Shown here one piece after another: positions 16,534 through 25,754 of a DNA stretch of 64,000 nt. A program made the position numbers and the translations under genes. Under the pieces are notes generated by a model that was not told the origin of the DNA, searched no databases, and saw only the letters and a program-made list of their open reading frames with translations. The stretch lies in contig DAOTXW010000041.1 of NCBI GenBank assembly GCA_034435035.1, forward strand, positions 141,397-205,396, in the 5' to 3' direction. Position 1 is the stretch's first letter. Every line of letters starts with the position of its first letter. The DNA comes from JAHEME01 sp034435035 (lineage in GTDB: Bacteria; Chloroflexota; Anaerolineae; Aggregatilineales; UBA3940).

Positions 16534-16971
16534 ATGTTAGAGATCACCCGGCAGGCTGACTACGCTCTCCGCGCTGCCACCGAGGTGGCTCGTTTGAGCG
16601 AGGGCGAGCGGATTTCCACAGCCGCCATTGCAGCGCGTCAGAAGATCCCGTTGCCGTTTCTGGCCAAGATTGTCTCCCAGCTGGTGGTGCGCGGGATTTT
16701 TGAAGCTACCCGGGGGGCCAGTGGGGGGGTGCGCCTGGCGCGGCCGGCTTCGATGATCAGCATGCGCGAGGTTATTGAGACGATCGATGGCCCGATTGTG
16801 CTGAACGCCTGCGTGCGGGATCCGAGCGTCTGTGAGCTGTCGCTGACCTGTGCCCTGTGCGACATCTTTGCCGAGACTCAGCAGGAACTGGTGGCGAAGC
16901 TGGAGCGCATCACACTGGATGATCTGGTGCAGCGGGCCGAAGGGCTCGAACGCAGCCGTAGTACCGTATAG
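16534..16971 (+). CDS. Rrf2-family transcriptional regulator, probable Fe-S sensor
   Basis: The product is 145 residues with the Rrf2 winged helix-turn-helix (residues ~1-80, including RQADYALRA at the N-terminus and GASGGVRLA in the wing). Cysteines at 93, 100, 106 and 109 lie where IscR and NsrR hold their [Fe-S] cluster ligands, so redox, iron or NO sensing is likely. It is encoded just after the decaheme cytochrome on the same strand, behind a hairpin, which makes control of that cytochrome or of the regulator itself plausible; this is inference. GAGGAA lies a few bases before ATG 16534. Confidence 0.85.
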   Translation: MLEITRQADYALRAATEVARLSEGERISTAAIAARQKIPLPFLAKIVSQLVVRGIFEATRGASGGVRLARPASMISMREVIETIDGPIVLNACVRDPSVCELSLTCALCDIFAETQQELVAKLERITLDDLVQRAEGLERSRSTV

Positions 16972-17014
16972 GGATAGGGGCTGCCGTCCCGCCCTTCCGT
17001 TTAAGGAAAGCTTG

Positions 17015-18478
17015 CTACCGGTATTGCTTCCCACGAGTCAGCAGGTTGCGCAGTCGGTCGGTGATGACCTGCGAGGCGCACGGATCGCAGTTTGACAGAA
17101 CGGCCACGGTGTAGCCGCTATCGAGGAATAGATCGAACTGCGCGCCGATACCCGGGAAATTTCCGCTGTGCCCAACCACCCGCTGGCCGTTGATATGCCG
17201 CTCAAAGAAGCCGTACCCATACCTTATCTCCGGGCCGCGCACATTGGCCTTGCCGCGCAACAGCGCATCCACCGAATGCGGACCCAGCAGAACCCCTGAA
17301 TTCAGCGCCTGCCCGAAACGCAGGAGATCTTCGACGGTTGAGAAACCTCCCCCGCCGGGCCCACCCTTGACGACGTGCATGAACAGGTTGCTGCGATGCG
17401 GCCCCAGCTCCCGGCGGCCTTCAGGGTCGATGTGGGTATAGCCTACCGCCAGATTCGGGACCGGGCGATCCACTTCATAGGCGTCGGTATGCACCATACC
17501 GGCGGGCTGGTAGACCTGCTCGCGCACGTAGTCATAATAACTCTGCCCGGTGATGCTCTCGATGATAGCACCCAGGACGATAAATCCACCGTTGCTGTAT
17601 CGCCAGTGCTGCCCCGGCTCAAAGGCCAGCGGTTCATCCACGAACAGGCTCATAAAATCCTGCACAGTACGGATACGGGGCCGCTCACATTCGAAGCGTG
17701 CGTTCCAGTATGAGCCGATCCCGGACAGGTGCGTCAGCAGGTGGTGGATGGTGATCCGACCGGCCAGCTCCGGCGGAAAGTCCGGCAGGTGGCTCGCCAC
17801 CGTATCCTGGTAAGAGAGACGACCCTGCTCTGCCAGCTGGGCGATGGCAGTTGCCGTGAACATCTTGTTCAGCGAGCCGATGTTGAATTTCGTGTCCAGC
17901 GCGTTGGGTACCTGGAACTCGCGGCTGGCCAGTCCGTAAACGCGGCTGAAGAAGGGGTGTCCGTCACGTGCTACCAGCACCGCGCCAGAGAAGATATCCG
18001 CGGCGGCCAGCCTCTCCACAAACATCGCCAGATCGGCCGCGATCGCTTCATCGCTCAGCGGCGCAGAGGGCTGCGCGTCAGGCGGCGCCAGTGCCGGTCG
18101 GGCGCGGAACTCAATCAGGTGGTGGGGTGGCTCCAGGGCCACTCTGACTTTCAGGTAGACCCACTCCCCGGCCAGCCCGGCCCGCGCCAGCAGGCCGATC
18201 TCGTCGGGGCGGCTGCGCTCCAGGCGATGCTGGCTCAGGCCGCAGGAAGGGTCGAACCGCAGGCCGGCCACCAGCGCGTTGGAATAGTCCATTGCATTCC
18301 AGACCATTCGGTCATCGTCGGGGCCGGGGTAAGCCTGCGGATCCGCGTAATGCCTTGCGATCCAGGCTTCTACAGCAGGCAGATCGCCCCGGTTATATCG
18401 CTCCAGGAAGAACGCCAGCGTGCGTCCGGCAGGGGTGTCCGGCAGCGCGGCCGGCGCTTCAGCTTGATCGGTGCTCAC
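17015..18478 (-). CDS. Serine hydrolase, beta-lactamase/esterase family
   Basis: This 487-residue protein has a class C beta-lactamase-related domain from about residue 145 on. The catalytic SxxK is SLNK (Ser202, Lys205), the Tyr motif is YSN at 294-296, and an HSG triad replaces KTG near residue 435. The N-terminal ~140 residues are a separate alpha+beta domain resembling SnoaL/NTF2-like folds, which I state with low certainty. No signal peptide is visible, so it may act in the cytoplasm as an esterase or D-aminopeptidase rather than in antibiotic resistance. It is divergent from the phenylacetate cluster. Confidence 0.83.
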   Translation of the reverse strand: MSTDQAEAPAALPDTPAGRTLAFFLERYNRGDLPAVEAWIARHYADPQAYPGPDDDRMVWNAMDYSNALVAGLRFDPSCGLSQHRLERSRPDEIGLLARAGLAGEWVYLKVRVALEPPHHLIEFRARPALAPPDAQPSAPLSDEAIAADLAMFVERLAAADIFSGAVLVARDGHPFFSRVYGLASREFQVPNALDTKFNIGSLNKMFTATAIAQLAEQGRLSYQDTVASHLPDFPPELAGRITIHHLLTHLSGIGSYWNARFECERPRIRTVQDFMSLFVDEPLAFEPGQHWRYSNGGFIVLGAIIESITGQSYYDYVREQVYQPAGMVHTDAYEVDRPVPNLAVGYTHIDPEGRRELGPHRSNLFMHVVKGGPGGGGFSTVEDLLRFGQALNSGVLLGPHSVDALLRGKANVRGPEIRYGYGFFERHINGQRVVGHSGNFPGIGAQFDLFLDSGYTVAVLSNCDPCASQVITDRLRNLLTRGKQYR

Positions 18479-18596
18479 CGCCTGTGATGCCCTCGCTGAT
18501 TTGCAGATTGTCCGGCTTTCTGTCCATAATCCTGTAAATCGAACTTTCTATCTCCAATTTGACCATGGTTTGGCCGGCCGGGCAATGGAGGCGCTG

Positions 18597-20306
18597 ATGG
18601 CTCATGACGCATGCTTCCTCATCCTGGGGGGGGCGGGGTTAGTCGGCAAGCAGATCGCCTATCGCATTGTGCATGACCTTATGCCGCGTAAAATCGTGAT
18701 CGCTTCCCTCCGGCAGGATGAGGTAGAAGCTGCCCTTGCCGACCTCCGTGAGGCGTTCAGCGATCGATCCATTGAATGGGCGGGAGCCTGGGGCAACATT
18801 TTTGTGCGGCAGGACTTTGCCCACGATGTGCGTCCTCACCTGTTGGAAAGCCCGGATCGCCGGGCGGCCCTGTATAGCGACCTTTTTGGCAGCCGGGATG
18901 AGGCATATGAGGCCTCGCTGCTGGTCCGCATGATCCGGGAGCACCGGCCCGATGTCATCGTGGACAGTATCAACACCGCTACTGCGATCAGCTACCAGGA
19001 CATCGACACTGCATCCGTGTTGGCCCGCCGCTCCCTGAACGCGCTTGCTGGCGCGATCGCCGGGGGCAACCCGGGCGATCTGGTCAACAACTGGGAGCAG
19101 GCCTCATATCACCTGGAGATCCTGATCCTGTCACAGTCCCTGCCGCAGCTGGTAAGGCATGTTCAGATGCTGCATCAGGCGATGTGTGAAGCCGGCACCC
19201 GCCTCTATCTCAAGATCGGCACCACAGGCACCGGCGGCATGGGCCTGAACATTCCCTACACCCACAGCGAAGATAAGCCTTCGTCCAGGCTGATGACCAA
19301 GACGGCAGTGGCCTTTGCCCACACGGGGCTGATGTTCCTGATGGCCCGCACGCCGGACGGGCCGATCGTCAAGGAGATCAAGCCCGGTGGCATGGTGGGC
19401 TATGCAGATATCGATTCACGCATCATCCGGGAGCATGGCCATATTGCCTATCTGACAACCAACCGGATTGAGCCGCTGGGCCAGACCCTGATGCTGCAGG
19501 AAGCGCCCGACTCCTACACGCAGCTGCAGGAGCTGAGGCTGCCGGTTGTGGATACCGGCGAGAACGGCCTGTTCACTCGTGGAGAGTTTGAGGCGATCAC
19601 CGCGCGTCGACAGATGGAGTTCATCACACCGGAAGAGATCGCCCGCGAGGCGGTTCTGGAGATTCGGGGCAGCAACACTGGCAAAGACGTAATCGCAGCG
19701 ATTGATGGCTCGGTGATGAACCCCACTTACCGGGCCGGGACGCTGCGCGAACAGGTGCTTACGGAACTGGCGCGTCTGGAGGATCAGACCGGCACGCACA
19801 GTGTGGCGCTTGGGCAGCTCGGGCCGCCGGAGCTTTCCAAGCTGCTGTGGGAGGCCGAGCTGTTCAAGCTGGAGTATGGCTTGCTGGCAGCCGTCCTGAC
19901 GCAGACGCCTGATGATCTGGCCTCACGGCTGCATATGCATGTTCAGGAACATGTGGACATCTGCCGGACTATTACGTCCACCGGGGTGCCGATCCTGATG
20001 CCGGATGGCAGCCAGCTGATCCGTGGCCCGCACATCCGTATCCCGGAGATACCGGGCGAGACCACCGCGCCGGTCACCCCGGAGAATATCGATCAGTGGG
20101 CCAGCAAGGGATGGGTTGACCTGCGCCCTGCCAATATGCGCCGCTGGCAGGAACGGTTTGACATCATGCAGCGCTCCCAGGAGCGCGTCCGGGGGCGGGG
20201 GTCGGCGGCCATCTCGCGCGATGCCTACCCCTACTCGGATATCCGGATTGGTGAGGTGGTCGGCTGGATATTCAACAATGAACAGAGCGGTTATCGAATC
20301 AAGTAG
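18597..20306 (+). CDS. Large Rossmann-fold NAD(P)-binding protein, unknown substrate
   Basis: The protein is 569 residues from ATG 18597, which has GGAGG 5 bases upstream (the ATG at 18585 has none). It begins with a beta-strand and ILGGAGLVGKQ, a dinucleotide-binding glycine motif, and a long region of mixed alpha/beta follows. A TGTGGMGLN segment lies near residue 213. The length is about twice that of a normal SDR and the C-terminal ~250 residues match nothing I know. It leads the plus-strand phenylacetate cluster and may be an oxidoreductase for an aromatic or CoA-bound intermediate; this is inference from context only. Confidence 0.65.
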   Translation: MAHDACFLILGGAGLVGKQIAYRIVHDLMPRKIVIASLRQDEVEAALADLREAFSDRSIEWAGAWGNIFVRQDFAHDVRPHLLESPDRRAALYSDLFGSRDEAYEASLLVRMIREHRPDVIVDSINTATAISYQDIDTASVLARRSLNALAGAIAGGNPGDLVNNWEQASYHLEILILSQSLPQLVRHVQMLHQAMCEAGTRLYLKIGTTGTGGMGLNIPYTHSEDKPSSRLMTKTAVAFAHTGLMFLMARTPDGPIVKEIKPGGMVGYADIDSRIIREHGHIAYLTTNRIEPLGQTLMLQEAPDSYTQLQELRLPVVDTGENGLFTRGEFEAITARRQMEFITPEEIAREAVLEIRGSNTGKDVIAAIDGSVMNPTYRAGTLREQVLTELARLEDQTGTHSVALGQLGPPELSKLLWEAELFKLEYGLLAAVLTQTPDDLASRLHMHVQEHVDICRTITSTGVPILMPDGSQLIRGPHIRIPEIPGETTAPVTPENIDQWASKGWVDLRPANMRRWQERFDIMQRSQERVRGRGSAAISRDAYPYSDIRIGEVVGWIFNNEQSGYRIK

Positions 20307-20377
20307 GCGGTACGACGGCACAGGCCGAAAATGCTACACTCTAGCCAGCGGAGCTATCCCAGGAAGGGCTTTGCCCG

Positions 20378-21271
20378 GTGACCGACAGACAATTCAGCGG
20401 GCGTGATCCTGCTGACTTCAATTTTATGCACATTCTGTATACCAAAGAAGGTGGCCGGGCGACTATCACCATCAATCGTCCCGGGGTGCTCAATGCCGTC
20501 AATCTCGGCGTCCTGCAGGAAATGTCGGCTGCCCTCAAGGATGCCAGCTGGGATGACTCGGTGGGGGTCCTGGTGTTGACTGGTGCTGGCGACCGGGCTT
20601 TCTGCACCGGCGCTGACCTGAAGGAGCAGGAGCAGTTCATCCGCCGCCCCCGCCACTACTGGAAGTGGATGGGCGAGTTCATCGAAGTTCACGAACGCCT
20701 GCGCAACCTGGGCAAGCCGTCTGTGGCCCGGCTGAACGGGATCGTAGTCGGCGGTGGCAACGAGTTCAATATGAGCTGCGATCTGGCTGTCGCCGCCGAT
20801 GACATCTATATCCGGCATGTTGGAACCAGCCACGGCAGTGTGCCGCTGGCCGGCGCCACCCAGTTCCTGCCTCTGATCGTCGGGGAGCGCCGGGCGCGTG
20901 AGATACTCCTGCTTAATGAAGAGATCCCGGCGCACAAGGCGGAGGAGTGGGGGCTGGTCAACTGGGTCGTACCCCGCGCTGAGCTGGATACCAGAGTCGA
21001 TGAGGTGGTCGCCAGGCTGCTGGCCAAATTCCCGGAAAAAACCCGCTATACCCGGCAGCAGCTCAACTTCTGGCGCGATCTGAGCTGGCATCTGACTATC
21101 GGGCATGGGCGGGACTGGCTGACGATCCATAACACCAGCCCGGAAACCTGGGAGGGCGTGCGCGCTTTTGGGCAGAAGCGGCGGCCCGACTATGATGAAA
21201 TCCGGCGGCGGTGGGCTGAGGATGACGCCCCTGAGTGGCTGGATGGAGAGATTCCCGGCGAGGCGGAATAA
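20378..21271 (+). CDS. Enoyl-CoA hydratase/isomerase family (crotonase)
   Basis: This 297-residue crotonase-fold enzyme starts at GTG 20378 with AGGAAGG upstream. The oxyanion-hole segment FCTGADL (residues 75-81) and GGGNE (Glu129) are present. The second catalytic Glu of classical hydratases (the QPE position) is absent, replaced in a IRHVGTSHG segment, so chemistry other than plain crotonyl-CoA hydration is likely. It lies directly before an aldehyde dehydrogenase and paaA. One possibility is that it opens the oxepin-CoA ring or acts on a related ring intermediate, the job done by the hydratase domain of PaaZ in E. coli (which is MaoC-type). That is inference. Confidence 0.8.
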   Translation: MTDRQFSGRDPADFNFMHILYTKEGGRATITINRPGVLNAVNLGVLQEMSAALKDASWDDSVGVLVLTGAGDRAFCTGADLKEQEQFIRRPRHYWKWMGEFIEVHERLRNLGKPSVARLNGIVVGGGNEFNMSCDLAVAADDIYIRHVGTSHGSVPLAGATQFLPLIVGERRAREILLLNEEIPAHKAEEWGLVNWVVPRAELDTRVDEVVARLLAKFPEKTRYTRQQLNFWRDLSWHLTIGHGRDWLTIHNTSPETWEGVRAFGQKRRPDYDEIRRRWAEDDAPEWLDGEIPGEAE

Positions 21272-21326
21272 GACTCCGCCTGGCTGGTCGGTTACGCAAC
21301 AGCAGATCAACCGCCTGAGGAGGATC

Positions 21327-22835
21327 ATGATCACCCTGAAACTGCCGGCGGACGTACAGCTCCATGAACGAACGCTTGATTTTCTGAACACCGGACCTAA
21401 GAGGCTGCTGATCGGCGGGCAGTGGGTCGAAGCGGCCAGCGGCGAGACGTTTGCCTCGATCAACCCGGCCAACGGCAGCGAGCTGGTGCGCGTCGCTGCG
21501 GCGGGCGCTGAGGACATTGATCGGGCGGTGAAAGCGGCCCGCGCTGCGTTTGAAGGCCCATGGCGAAACATGACCGGCGTGCAGCGCGGCGATCTGCTGT
21601 GGAAGGTCGCGGATTTGATCGAACGCTACACCGATGTCCTGGCCGAGCTGGAGACGCTGGACAACGGCAAACCGCTGCGCATCTCCCAGAAAGTGGATGT
21701 TCCGCAGGCGGTCAAACACTGGCGGTACTATGCGGGGTGGGCCAGCAAAATCGAAGGGTCTACCGTCCCTGTTTCGTTCCCCAACCAGCTGGTCTATACG
21801 CTGCGTGAGCCGATGGGAGTGGTCGGACTGATCATCCCGTGGAACTTCCCACTGATGATGGCCTCATGGAAGCTGGCCCCGGCGTTGGCCTGCGGCAATA
21901 CCTGCCTGCTGAAGCCAGCTGAAGAAACCCCGCTGACGGCGCTCTTCCTGGGAGAGATCTTGCAGGAGGCCGGTATGCCGGAGGGGGTGGTCAATATCCT
22001 CACTGGCTATGGGGTGCCGGCTGGCTCAGCCATAACGGCGCACCCCGATATCGACAAGGTTGCGTTCACAGGCTCCACCGAGGTGGGGCGCCGGATCATG
22101 CAGGCCGCCGCTGCCAGCAACCTCAAGCGAGTCAGCCTGGAACTGGGTGGCAAGTCGCCGAACGTTGTGTTTGCCGATGCTGACCTGCCGCGCGCTATCA
22201 GGGGAGCAACCTGGGCGGTCTTCAGCACCACCGGGCAGGAGTGTGTGGCGGGGTCACGGCTGTTTGCCCAGCGGTCAGTGTATGATCAGGTGTTGGAGGG
22301 GCTGGCGGCTGAGGCGCAGAAGATTCGCGTCGGGGATGGCTTCGGCAGAGCGCACATCGGGCCTATTGTCTCCGAGGGGCAGATGGAGCGTATCCTCGGT
22401 TATATTGCCAGCGGGCGCGAGTCGGGCGCGGAGGTCGTCATCGGAGGCGAACGGCTGGGCGGCGATCTCGCGGACGGGTATTTCCTGTCCCCGACCATCT
22501 TTGCACATCAGGATGATTCGCTGGCGATCGTCCGCGAGGAGATCTTCGGACCGGTTGTGGCGGTGACGGCCTTTGACGACTGGGATGAGCTGATCGCGCG
22601 GGCTAATGCCAGCTCGTATGGGCTGGCGGCAGGTGTCTGGACTCAGGATATCAGCAAGGCGCACCGGTTCGCGCACGCGGTCAGGGCAGGCACTGTCTGG
22701 ATCAACCAGTACGGGCTGATCGATGCCGCTGTACCGTTCGGGGGCTACAAGGAAAGCGGCTTCGGTCGCGAGATGGGCAGGGAGGCCCTGGAACTGTACA
22801 CGCAGACCAAGGCCGTGTGGGTGAATCTGGGCTGA
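21327..22835 (+). CDS. NAD(P)-dependent aldehyde dehydrogenase
   Basis: The enzyme is 502 residues from ATG 21327, just after a GAGGAGG ribosome site; the frame extends upstream into the preceding gene but that part is not ALDH-like. It has PWNFP (171-175), FTGS (247-250), LELGGK (catalytic Glu272) and GQEC (catalytic Cys306). It resembles phenylacetaldehyde or betaine aldehyde dehydrogenases. In this operon it could oxidise phenylacetaldehyde to phenylacetate, or the 3-oxo-5,6-dehydrosuberyl-CoA semialdehyde formed after ring opening, the role of the PaaZ ALDH domain or PacL. Sequence alone does not decide. Confidence 0.88.
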   Translation: MITLKLPADVQLHERTLDFLNTGPKRLLIGGQWVEAASGETFASINPANGSELVRVAAAGAEDIDRAVKAARAAFEGPWRNMTGVQRGDLLWKVADLIERYTDVLAELETLDNGKPLRISQKVDVPQAVKHWRYYAGWASKIEGSTVPVSFPNQLVYTLREPMGVVGLIIPWNFPLMMASWKLAPALACGNTCLLKPAEETPLTALFLGEILQEAGMPEGVVNILTGYGVPAGSAITAHPDIDKVAFTGSTEVGRRIMQAAAASNLKRVSLELGGKSPNVVFADADLPRAIRGATWAVFSTTGQECVAGSRLFAQRSVYDQVLEGLAAEAQKIRVGDGFGRAHIGPIVSEGQMERILGYIASGRESGAEVVIGGERLGGDLADGYFLSPTIFAHQDDSLAIVREEIFGPVVAVTAFDDWDELIARANASSYGLAAGVWTQDISKAHRFAHAVRAGTVWINQYGLIDAAVPFGGYKESGFGREMGREALELYTQTKAVWVNLG

Positions 22836-22897
22836 GCCATCGCCGGGCGAGCCAGCCTCGGCCGATGTGTCCGCCATCAGGGGTGAGGAGCAGACAG

Positions 22898-23869
22898 ATG
22901 TATGGGGCTACGGTAGACGATATCCAGCAGGGCGGTGGGGATGACCCGCAGAAGCTGGCCGCCTTCGAAAGCCGGATCGCACGGGGCGAGAAGATCGAGC
23001 CAGGGGACTGGATGCCGGCGGAGTACCGGCGCCAGCTGATCCGCATGATCTCCCAGCATGCCCACAGCGAGGTAGTAGGGATGCTGCCTGAAGGGACCTA
23101 CATCCCGCACGCGCCGACGCTGCGCCGCAAGCTGATCCTGCTGGCCAAAGTGCAGGATGAAGGCGGGCATGGTCAGTACCTGTACCATGCTGCGGAAACT
23201 CTGGGCGCCACCCGCGAAGAGATGCTGGACGCGCTGCTTTCGGGTAAAGCAAAGTATGCCAGCGTCTTCAACTACCCTGCACTGAGCTGGGCAGATATGG
23301 GCGCCATCGGCTGGCTGGTCGATGGCGCTGCCATCCTCAACCAGACGATGCTGGCCAAGTGCTCTTATGGCCCTTATGCGCGGGCCATGCTGCGCATCTG
23401 TGCCGAAGAGAGCTTCCATATGCGGCAGGGGCAGGACATCATCATCACCCTGGCGACAGGTTTGCCGGAGCAGAAAGAGATGGCGCAGGACGCCATCAAC
23501 CGATGGTGGTGGCCCGCCATGATGATGTTTGGGCCGCATGATCGGGATTCGCAGAACAGCGAAGTTCTGATCCGCTGGGGGATCAAAACCCGGACGAATG
23601 ACGAGCTGCGGCAGGACTTCGTCAACCAGATGGTGCCAGACCTGCATTTGCTGGACCTGCAGATACCCGATCCCGATCTGCGCTATGACGCTGGCTCTGG
23701 CAACTGGATCCACGGAGAGATCGACTGGGATGAGTTCTGGCGTGTGATCAGAGGGGACGGCCCCATGAACAGGGAGCGGCTGGCAGCCCGGCGCAGGGCG
23801 CATGAAGAGGGCCGGTGGGTGCGGGAAGCACTGGCAGCCTACGCCGAGCGTCAGGGAGCGGCCGGGTGA
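22898..23869 (+). CDS. paaA: 1,2-phenylacetyl-CoA epoxidase, catalytic subunit PaaA
   Basis: The protein has 323 residues. PaaA is the diiron oxygenase subunit that epoxidises phenylacetyl-CoA with O2. Ferritin-like helices carry the expected ligand motifs, DEGGH near residue 88 and AEESFH near residue 170. ATG 22898 has GAGGAG 7 bases upstream; the frame upstream overlaps the ALDH stop and is not PaaA-like. It opens the paaABCD block, where it works as a PaaA-PaaC heterodimer with PaaB, electrons normally coming from PaaE. No paaE follows here. Length and motif order agree with the family. Confidence 0.92.
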   Translation: MYGATVDDIQQGGGDDPQKLAAFESRIARGEKIEPGDWMPAEYRRQLIRMISQHAHSEVVGMLPEGTYIPHAPTLRRKLILLAKVQDEGGHGQYLYHAAETLGATREEMLDALLSGKAKYASVFNYPALSWADMGAIGWLVDGAAILNQTMLAKCSYGPYARAMLRICAEESFHMRQGQDIIITLATGLPEQKEMAQDAINRWWWPAMMMFGPHDRDSQNSEVLIRWGIKTRTNDELRQDFVNQMVPDLHLLDLQIPDPDLRYDAGSGNWIHGEIDWDEFWRVIRGDGPMNRERLAARRRAHEEGRWVREALAAYAERQGAAG

Positions 23870-23904
23870 GCGCAGGCTCACTGAATAGCAGGAGAGGCTG
23901 ATCG

Positions 23905-24477
23905 GTGAGCGATACACAATGGCCCCGCTGGGTTGTGCTGCATCAGAGCCAGAAGGGGAAGCCGCACGAATACGCCGGATCGGTGCATGCGCCGGACAGC
24001 GAGCTGGCGCTTCTGAACGCACGCGACGTTTTTGTCCGCCGCCCGGAGTGCGTGAGTCTCTGGGTGGTCCGCGCACGCGATATTCTGTCCGTGACGGCTG
24101 AAGAATTGGCAGGCGGTATCGCGCCGACCTTTCTGGAAGCGCCGCGCCCGGCAGACGATGCCCGATTGATGGGCGACTACCACATTTTTCTCAAGATTGG
24201 GCAGAAGCAGCCCCACCGGCAGGCAGGCCAGGTACAGGGTGAATCCGCCGCTGAGGCGATGCGCCGCGCCCTGGAGACCTTCAGCCATGAAAAGGTCTTT
24301 GTCTGGTGGGTGTTTGCTGCCGCGGCGGTGACCTGCTCGACGGCCGGCGACATTGAAGCGCTGTTTGCAGCGGCGGCGACCAAGCGTTTCCGCGACCAGG
24401 GTGAGTATCATACGATCGCCATGCTCAGGAAGCTGCGCGCCCAGGCGGAACAGGAGCGTCAGGTCGATGCAGAGTGA
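23905..24477 (+). CDS. paaB: PaaB-like subunit with two tandem PaaB domains
   Basis: The protein is 190 residues, about twice the usual ~95. Residues 8-70 match PaaB closely (WVVLHQSQKGKPHEYAGSVH, then ARDVF, then SLWVV). Residues ~92-150 look like a second, diverged copy: YHIFLKIGQKQPHRQAG aligned to the first strand, then EAMRRALETF and VFVWWV. PaaB bridges or structures the PaaAC epoxidase. A tandem version could supply both halves of a PaaB dimer in one chain; this is inference. GTG 23905 has GGAGAGG upstream. The 3' end overlaps paaC by 11 bases, so the genes are translationally coupled. Confidence 0.85.
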   Translation: MSDTQWPRWVVLHQSQKGKPHEYAGSVHAPDSELALLNARDVFVRRPECVSLWVVRARDILSVTAEELAGGIAPTFLEAPRPADDARLMGDYHIFLKIGQKQPHRQAGQVQGESAAEAMRRALETFSHEKVFVWWVFAAAAVTCSTAGDIEALFAAAATKRFRDQGEYHTIAMLRKLRAQAEQERQVDAE

Positions 24478-25234
24478 GATACAGCAGGTGCTGGCTTCCC
24501 GTGCGCTGGCGCTCGCCGACGATGAGCTGATACTGGGTCATCGCAATGCCGAGTGGTGCGGCCATGCGCCGATCCTGGAAGAAGACATCGCCTTCGCCAA
24601 TATCGCCCTGGACGAGATCGGCCATGCGGTGATCTGGTATGGTGTGCATGCTGACCTGACCGGGGCGGATCCATCCCTGCATCCTGATCGGATGGCCTAC
24701 TGGCGCGATGCGTCAGAATACTGCTGCGCCCGGTTGATGGAGCTTCCCAGAGGCGACTGGGCTTTCAGCATGCTGCGCCAGTATCTGTTTGATGTCTATG
24801 AGAAGCACTTTCTGGAGCATCTGGCCAACAGCATCTATGCGCCGCTGGCAGGGGCGGCAGCGAAGGTGCGGCGAGAGGAGATCTATCACCTGCGGCATAC
24901 AGCGGCGTGGGTGCGGCGGTTGGGGCTTGGCACCGATGAAAGTCACCGGCGGATGCGCGCCGCCGCGGATGTCCTGTGGCTGGAGGCCGGGCAGCTGTTC
25001 GTGCCGTTGATCGGCGAGGATCACCTGGCGGCGGAGGGCTACCTCCCCCACCTGGCAGTGGTGCGAGCATCCTGGGAAGCGGAGGTGAGGGCATGGCTGG
25101 GCAGTGCGGGGCTGGAGATGCCGTCTCTGAATATCCCTGCCAGCCCGGATCGCAGCCTGCACACCGGGCATCTTGAGCCGCTTCTGTCCGATCTGCAGCA
25201 GGTGGCCCGGTTGTATCCGGATGCTCGCTGGTAA
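24467..25234 (+). CDS. paaC: 1,2-phenylacetyl-CoA epoxidase, structural subunit PaaC
   Basis: The product has 255 residues. PaaC is the non-catalytic ferritin-like partner of PaaA. Typical text includes ALADDELILGHRNAEWCGHAP near residue 14 (shown in part), DEIGHAVIWY and YEKHFLEHL. ATG 24467 lies inside the paaB tail; the frame extends further upstream but without PaaC similarity. The iron-ligand pattern is degenerate, as expected for PaaC. It is followed 13 bases later by paaD. Confidence 0.9.
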   Translation: MQSEIQQVLASRALALADDELILGHRNAEWCGHAPILEEDIAFANIALDEIGHAVIWYGVHADLTGADPSLHPDRMAYWRDASEYCCARLMELPRGDWAFSMLRQYLFDVYEKHFLEHLANSIYAPLAGAAAKVRREEIYHLRHTAAWVRRLGLGTDESHRRMRAAADVLWLEAGQLFVPLIGEDHLAAEGYLPHLAVVRASWEAEVRAWLGSAGLEMPSLNIPASPDRSLHTGHLEPLLSDLQQVARLYPDARW

Positions 25235-25247
25235 GGGAGAAACCAGT

Positions 25248-25727
25248 ATGCTGACCCCTGAGGCGATCTGGCGCCTGCTGGAAGAGGTCAAGGATCCGGA
25301 GATTCCGGTGGTTAGCCTGGTTGAGATGGGCATCGTGCGCGATGTTGCTGTTACAGATGGGCGCGTGATGGTGACGATCACGCCGACTTTCTCCGGGTGT
25401 CCGGCGCTGCATGTGATGCAGGAGCAGATACGGGATCGGCTGGAAAGTGCCGGCGCGGAGACGGTGGCGGTGCAGGTGGCGCTCTGGCCTCCCTGGACTA
25501 CCGATTCGATCACCGGGCCCGGCCGCGAAAAGCTCAGGCAGTTTGGCCTGGCTCCCCCCGCGATTCATGCGGGGAATATTGAAATCCTGCTGCGTGAAGA
25601 GGCCGAATGCCCGACCTGCGGCTCCAGCGATACCTCGATGCGGAACAACTGGGGGCCGACGCCCTGCCGCGCGATCTATTACTGCCACAGCTGCCAGCAG
25701 CCTTTTGAGCAGTTCAAGCCTCTATAG
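25248..25727 (+). CDS. paaD: PaaD, MIP18/SufT-like Fe-S or iron maturation factor
   Basis: The protein has 159 residues. The N-terminal ~95 residues are a DUF59/MIP18-like domain (DPEIPVVSLVEMGIVRDV, then TFSGCPA with the conserved Cys). The C-terminal part has a zinc-ribbon-like set CPTC ... C ... CHSC, as in canonical PaaD. PaaD is needed for assembly of the epoxidase complex, and its exact chemistry is still debated. ATG 25248 has AGGGAG upstream. In E. coli-type clusters paaE follows, but here an aldo/keto reductase gene begins 27 bases later. Confidence 0.9.
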   Translation: MLTPEAIWRLLEEVKDPEIPVVSLVEMGIVRDVAVTDGRVMVTITPTFSGCPALHVMQEQIRDRLESAGAETVAVQVALWPPWTTDSITGPGREKLRQFGLAPPAIHAGNIEILLREEAECPTCGSSDTSMRNNWGPTPCRAIYYCHSCQQPFEQFKPL

Positions 25728-25754
25728 TCGCTGCCTGCACTGGAGAAAGCCGCT

